The notes under the pieces were generated by a model. The model was given only the letters and a program-made list of their open reading frames with translations. It had not been told where the DNA came from and searched no databases. Shown here piece after piece: positions 61,031 through 64,000 of a stretch of DNA of 64,000 bases (within the stretch, counting starts at the first letter, position 1; each line of letters starts with the position of its first letter). This stretch comes from Terrimonas rubra (GTDB lineage: Bacteria > Bacteroidota > Bacteroidia > Chitinophagales > Chitinophagaceae). Location of the stretch: assembly GCF_042686025.1 (NCBI RefSeq), contig NZ_JBHUOZ010000003.1, positions 1,240,001 through 1,304,000 on the forward strand, read 5' to 3'. Both the position numbers and the translations under genes were made by a program.

Positions 61031-61714
61031 TTACTGCCCTTGTTTAGCTTGTTTTTCTGCGTCGGCTTTCATTTTTTCGTTCGCAGTAATTAAAAATTCC
61101 ACACGACGGTTCTGGGCACGGCCGGCTTCTGTGTCGTTAGTATATTTTGGTTTGGTTAAACCGTAACCAATAGTACTTAAACGCTCCAAAGCAATGCCAT
61201 GTGCACTCAGGTAGTTAGATACAGTAGAGGCTCTTTTTTCCGATAAGCCCTGGTTGTATTTTTCTGTACCCTTGTTATCGGTATGGCCCTGGATCTCCAG
61301 GTCAGTATCAGGGTATTTTTTCAGGATAATGATCAGGTCGTCCAGTGTTTTTTGTGCTGCAGCAGAAATATTTGACTGGTCAAAGCCAAATAAAACCGCA
61401 CTGCTGAACTCTACTACAATACCTTCCTCTACACGTTCAACTTTTGCACCTGGCACTTCGTTTTTGATCTCTTCGGCCTGTTTGTCCATTTGTTTACCGA
61501 TCACGGCGCCCGCAACGCCACCCACGGTAGCACCAATAATAGCACCCAGTGCCGTATTACCGGTTGCACGGCCAATAATACCACCTACTACTGCACCACC
61601 ACCGGTTCCAATGGCAGCGCCTTTTTGTGTTTTGTTCATGGAATCGCAGCTGGTAACGGTTATTACACTTAATAAACCCAGACTAAGAACACATTTTTTA
61701 AATGTTGTCAACAT
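61031..61714 (-). CDS. OmpA-family lipoprotein with glycine-zipper
   Basis: 227 residues. Lipobox-like VTSC with Cys23. A glycine-rich zipper (about 32-73: AAIGTGGGAVVGGIIG) precedes the OmpA C-terminal peptidoglycan-binding domain (about 105-215) with FGFDQSNISAAAQKTLDDL, IQGHTDNKGTEKYNQGLSEKRA and LTKPKYTNDTEAGRAQNRRVEF. Asp and Arg that bind diaminopimelate are present (HTDN, NRRVE). Anchors the outer membrane to peptidoglycan. The C-terminal tail is basic. Confidence 0.92.
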   Translation of the reverse strand: MLTTFKKCVLSLGLLSVITVTSCDSMNKTQKGAAIGTGGGAVVGGIIGRATGNTALGAIIGATVGGVAGAVIGKQMDKQAEEIKNEVPGAKVERVEEGIVVEFSSAVLFGFDQSNISAAAQKTLDDLIIILKKYPDTDLEIQGHTDNKGTEKYNQGLSEKRASTVSNYLSAHGIALERLSTIGYGLTKPKYTNDTEAGRAQNRRVEFLITANEKMKADAEKQAKQGQ

Positions 61715-61826
61715 AAAATAAAAATTTGGTTAAGTAAGAAGGTTTGAAGGGGGCTTGGTGTTTTCAGAAAGCATCTTTTTAGCTGTTATTGAACAGTAAA
61801 GAAAAACGCATATTGAAAAAGTTTTG

Positions 61827-61834
61827 CAAAGTTA
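61827..61834 (-). promoter_or_regulatory. -7 element for the OmpA lipoprotein gene
   Basis: Minus strand TAACTTTG, matching TAnnTTTG, about 110 bases before the ATG. No clear -33. Confidence 0.4.
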
Positions 61835-61862
61835 AGCGTTTAATATTTATTTTTTGTAAGTT

Positions 61863-61900
61863 AAACAAGAAAAGACTGTTTTGTACAGCCTTTTCTTGTT
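61863..61900 (-). terminator. Terminator of the Lys/Ala-rich secreted protein gene
   Basis: Near-perfect 17-bp stem, AAACAAGAAAAGACTGT / ACAGCCTTTTCTTGTTT, one mismatch (G-U on the RNA), loop TTTGT; lies 21 bases after the stop at 61922. Confidence 0.8.
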
Positions 61901-61921
61901 TACTATAAGGTTATAGTATAT

Positions 61922-62653
61922 TTATTCTGAAGCTGTTGCAGGTGCAGTTTCTACTGTTTCCTGCGTGGTAGCTTTAGCCCCGGTATATAACCATGTTTTG
62001 GCAACCGGTGCTTTTTTTACCTTAGCTTTTGTTGTTTTTGATTTTTTTGCAGTTACTTCAGCTTCTTCCGTTGTAGCAGCGGCTTCATCAGTTGTGTTGA
62101 ACACCTGTAAAGGCTCCGCTTCATTAAACTTAGTACCTAATTGTATCTGCATAATATTATTATCCCTGTCATAATATAAAGTACCTTCTGGTAACAGGTT
62201 TGCTTTAGGCGCTGTGGTTTTTTGTTTTTTCGCTTTAGGTGCTTCTTCTACTACAGCTTCTTCCGCTACCATATCTTTTACCGGCTCCTGTGCAGGGATT
62301 TTATACACTGCAGGCGATTGTTTTAAAAAGGCTTTGATCTTTCCCTGTGGTAAACCCTCGATCCACACGATACCTTTATTATCTGCATCCTGTGTAACGG
62401 TTACATGAGCGGCATTACCGTCTTTATCTTTTAATTCATACACACCAATAGCCGGGAAAATAGCTTCGTTGGTGATTGCTGCCGGCATGGGCAATAACTC
62501 GGCTGATTTAGGTCTGTAATTCTGAGGAACTTCTACTGTTTTTGTTTGGGTGGTGGTTGGATTTTCTTCTTTTACGGGTGGCGTTTCCTGGGCAAAAGCA
62601 ACGGCGTTCATTAATAAAGCTACAGCGGTTGCATAGATCACATTTCTTTTCAT
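61922..62653 (-). CDS. Secreted Lys/Ala-rich protein of unknown function
   Basis: 243 residues from the ATG at 62653, giving signal MKRNVIYATAVALLMNAVAF and cleavage after AQ. The N-terminal half is folded-looking (LPMPAAITNEAIFPAIGVYEL, TVTQDADNKGIVWIEGLPQG). The C-terminal half is low complexity, with two Lys/Ala/Glu-rich stretches (EEAVVEEAPKAKKQKTTAP and AEVTAKKSKTTKAKVKK) reminiscent of histone H1 tails. A second folded piece (LLPEGTLYYDRDNNIMQIQL) lies between. The frame reaches to 62692 but the later start gives the signal. Exported; function unknown. Confidence 0.7.
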   Translation of the reverse strand: MKRNVIYATAVALLMNAVAFAQETPPVKEENPTTTQTKTVEVPQNYRPKSAELLPMPAAITNEAIFPAIGVYELKDKDGNAAHVTVTQDADNKGIVWIEGLPQGKIKAFLKQSPAVYKIPAQEPVKDMVAEEAVVEEAPKAKKQKTTAPKANLLPEGTLYYDRDNNIMQIQLGTKFNEAEPLQVFNTTDEAAATTEEAEVTAKKSKTTKAKVKKAPVAKTWLYTGAKATTQETVETAPATASE

Positions 62654-63145
62654 ATACTTCAATTTTGTTTCAGATTTTGTGTTTTCATTCATACCCTTTA
62701 AAATATTATGCCAAAAACTGTGTTTGGATAAAAAAAGTGAAGACTCCCGTTTAAAATGGCCCTAAAATAGTTATGCACGTTTGTGATTAAAACCGTGTAA
62801 AGCTTCCGGCTTCCCACAAGCCCCTCCGGAATGTATTTGCCCGGCATTGCATTTTTTTAACATTTCGGGACCGGTAGTTGGGGCACTTCGCGGGGAGTAA
62901 GAAAAAATGGTAAAGAATAGGGGGGAAGGCGGGAGGTTTGAAGACTGAAAAAATGGGGTGCAAGAAATGCCTGCCTGGGCCGGGGCAAAACGGGTCTGGT
63001 GACGGTAAAAGGGTAGCGGACGGAAGCCGGTGCAGTTACCTCAAAACTATAAAAATGTGAACAAAGAAACACTGGGGGCGTTTCTGTTTGGAAATCAGTA
63101 TCGGCTTTTGGATCGTATCTTTGCAGCCGTAAGCGAAAAACAATT
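62654..63145. other. Spacer before uvrA
   Basis: About 490 bases without a gene. It is AT-rich at the left, becomes purine-rich (AAGGCGGGAGG-type) near 62880-63010 on the plus strand, and ends with the uvrA promoter element at 63116-63123. The short minus-strand open frame in it is not protein-like. Confidence 0.4.
63116..63123 (+). promoter_or_regulatory. -7 element for uvrA
   Basis: TATCTTTG, a perfect TAnnTTTG, 23 bases before the ATG. TTTG is 25 bases upstream, farther than usual, so the -33 is uncertain. Confidence 0.45.
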
Positions 63146-64000
63146 ATGGCTAAAAGTGCGGATCAAAAAACGAACAACCAGGAAATAGCAGTGATGGGTG
63201 CCAAAGTGCACAATCTCAAAAATATCAGTCTAAATATTCCCAAGAATAAATTAGTGGTGGTTACCGGCATCAGCGGCAGCGGAAAATCGTCGCTTGCCTT
63301 TGATACCATTTATGCTGAAGGACAGCGCCGTTATATGGAAACATTCGGCGCCTATGCCCGCCAGTTCATTGGCGATATGGAAAGACCCGATGTTGATAAG
63401 ATAACCGGCTTATCACCGGTGATATCGATTGAACAGAAGACAACCAATAAAAATCCAAGATCTACGGTGGGTACCATTACCGAGCTGTATGATTTTTTCA
63501 GGTTATTGTATGCCCGTATAGGTGAAGCTTATTCGTACAATACGGGTAAGCGCATGGTGAAGTGGAGCGAAGAACAGATCGTAAATGATATACTGGAAAA
63601 GTATGCCGGACAAAAGATAACCATACTGGCGCCAATGATCCGTGGCCGTAAAGGACATTACCGGGAATTGTTCGAAGATATACGCAAGAAAGGGTTTTTA
63701 AAAGTAAGGGTGGATGGTGAGATACAGGATGTAGTAGCAAAAATGCAGGTAGATCGGTATAAGGTACATGATATTGAGTTGGTGATCGACCGCATGGAAG
63801 TGTCGGATGAATTAAGGACCCGGTTGAGCCAGAGTACACAGCAGGGGTTGAAAACAGGCAAGGACCTGTTATTTATTTTAGTGAACGATACCAATAAACT
63901 GGTACAATACAGTAAGATGCTGATGTGTGAGGATACCGGCATTAGTTATGAAGAACCCTCGCCTAATTCCTTTTCTTTTAACTCACCTTACGGAGCCTGT
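63146..64000 (+). CDS. uvrA: UvrABC excinuclease subunit A, N-terminal part
   Basis: The gene starts at ATG 63146 and runs off the window after 285 codons. The N-terminal ATPase motifs are present: HNLKNISLNIPKNKLVVVTG, Walker A GISGSGKSSLAFDT (about residues 41-54), the QRRYMETFGAYARQF segment and the SPVISIEQKTTNKNPRSTVGT linker. The following GEAYSYNTGKRMVKW lacks the Cys pair found in some phyla. UvrA finds bulky DNA damage in nucleotide excision repair and loads UvrB. The rest of the gene (about 650 residues) lies to the right. Confidence 0.93.
   Translation, partial: MAKSADQKTNNQEIAVMGAKVHNLKNISLNIPKNKLVVVTGISGSGKSSLAFDTIYAEGQRRYMETFGAYARQFIGDMERPDVDKITGLSPVISIEQKTTNKNPRSTVGTITELYDFFRLLYARIGEAYSYNTGKRMVKWSEEQIVNDILEKYAGQKITILAPMIRGRKGHYRELFEDIRKKGFLKVRVDGEIQDVVAKMQVDRYKVHDIELVIDRMEVSDELRTRLSQSTQQGLKTGKDLLFILVNDTNKLVQYSKMLMCEDTGISYEEPSPNSFSFNSPYGAC

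Noticed and set aside
62857..63072. Minus-strand open frame of 71 codons before uvrA
   Set aside because: Composition is Pro/Phe-rich and low complexity, arising from the purine-rich spacer. No start signal or domain.
1..64000. tRNA, tmRNA, rRNA, CRISPR array, prophage or insertion sequence
   Set aside because: I read both strands for T-loop and CCA-type ends, regularly spaced direct repeats, transposase motifs and rRNA core words and found none that stand up.

Overview
This window is a chromosomal stretch of a Bacteroidota bacterium, most likely of the order Chitinophagales (Chitinophagaceae-like). That assignment is my inference. It rests on the -7 promoter word TAnnTTTG ahead of several genes, a type IX secretion (T9SS) cargo with SprB-like repeats and a gliding-type C-terminal domain, the DUF2723, BT_3928-type and DUF1599 families, a short arginine decarboxylase, and the general lack of Shine-Dalgarno sequences. 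I see no rRNA, tRNA, CRISPR array, insertion sequence or prophage. No database search or composition count was run.

Layout. 1-4904: tripartite RND efflux operon (TolC-like end, adaptor, pump). 5377-10929: thioredoxin reductase, a PhnA-domain protein, a 42-residue lipoprotein, a YpdA-type reductase, a SirB1-like protein, a GH43 glycosidase and a HEAT-like protein. 11073-16114: CBS/CorC membrane protein, PAP2 phosphatase, a small gene with a long leader, and an LtaS-like sulfatase-fold membrane enzyme. 16126-22818: glmM, two paralogous secreted proteins, thrS and infC. 22819-32766: an accessory block of about 10 kb with small unknowns, an alpha/beta hydrolase, a DUF4375 lipoprotein, a GNAT enzyme, a frameshifted gene, a NamZ-like muramidase, an aspartyl protease and a large zinc metalloprotease. 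32767-33365: rpmI-rplT, which normally follow infC directly. 33938-45329: arginine decarboxylase, folB, membrane and lipoproteins, a giant DUF2723 protein, a 51-residue membrane protein, and an operon of two LVIVD-type lipoproteins plus an outer-membrane protein. 45403-52120 (mostly minus strand): BlaI/M56 pair, YgiD-like dioxygenase, Crp/Fnr regulator, smpB, accD. 52392-58535: T9SS cargo, folP, DUF1599, a MauE/DoxX-thioredoxin fusion and an OppB-type permease. 58700-64000: lipoprotein, outer-membrane barrel, OmpA lipoprotein, a Lys/Ala-rich secreted protein and the start of uvrA.

How genes work together. Many products act in the envelope: efflux, peptidoglycan precursor synthesis and recycling (GlmM, NamZ-like), lipid phosphatase, lipoproteins, OmpA, secreted proteases and T9SS export. 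The core genes are translation (thrS, infC, rpmI, rplT, smpB), folate (folB, folP), lipid (accD), redox (trxB, YpdA-like) and repair (uvrA). Genes are compactly arranged and often separated by strong hairpin terminators, several of them bidirectional.

What stands out. (1) The thrS-infC and rpmI-rplT halves are split by the accessory block, and rpmI has its own strong promoter and a structured leader. (2) Two families of dispersed intergenic repeats occur: a 51-bp element at four places and a GC-rich element of up to about 120 bp at three. (3) Many spacers consist of short, degenerate repeated words. (4) One accessory gene is split at a T6A8 tract that could be a frameshift or slippage site. 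(5) A dyad sits at the BlaI promoter. I found no clearly new multi-gene system; the repeats, the slippery-tract gene and the rpmI leader are the best leads.
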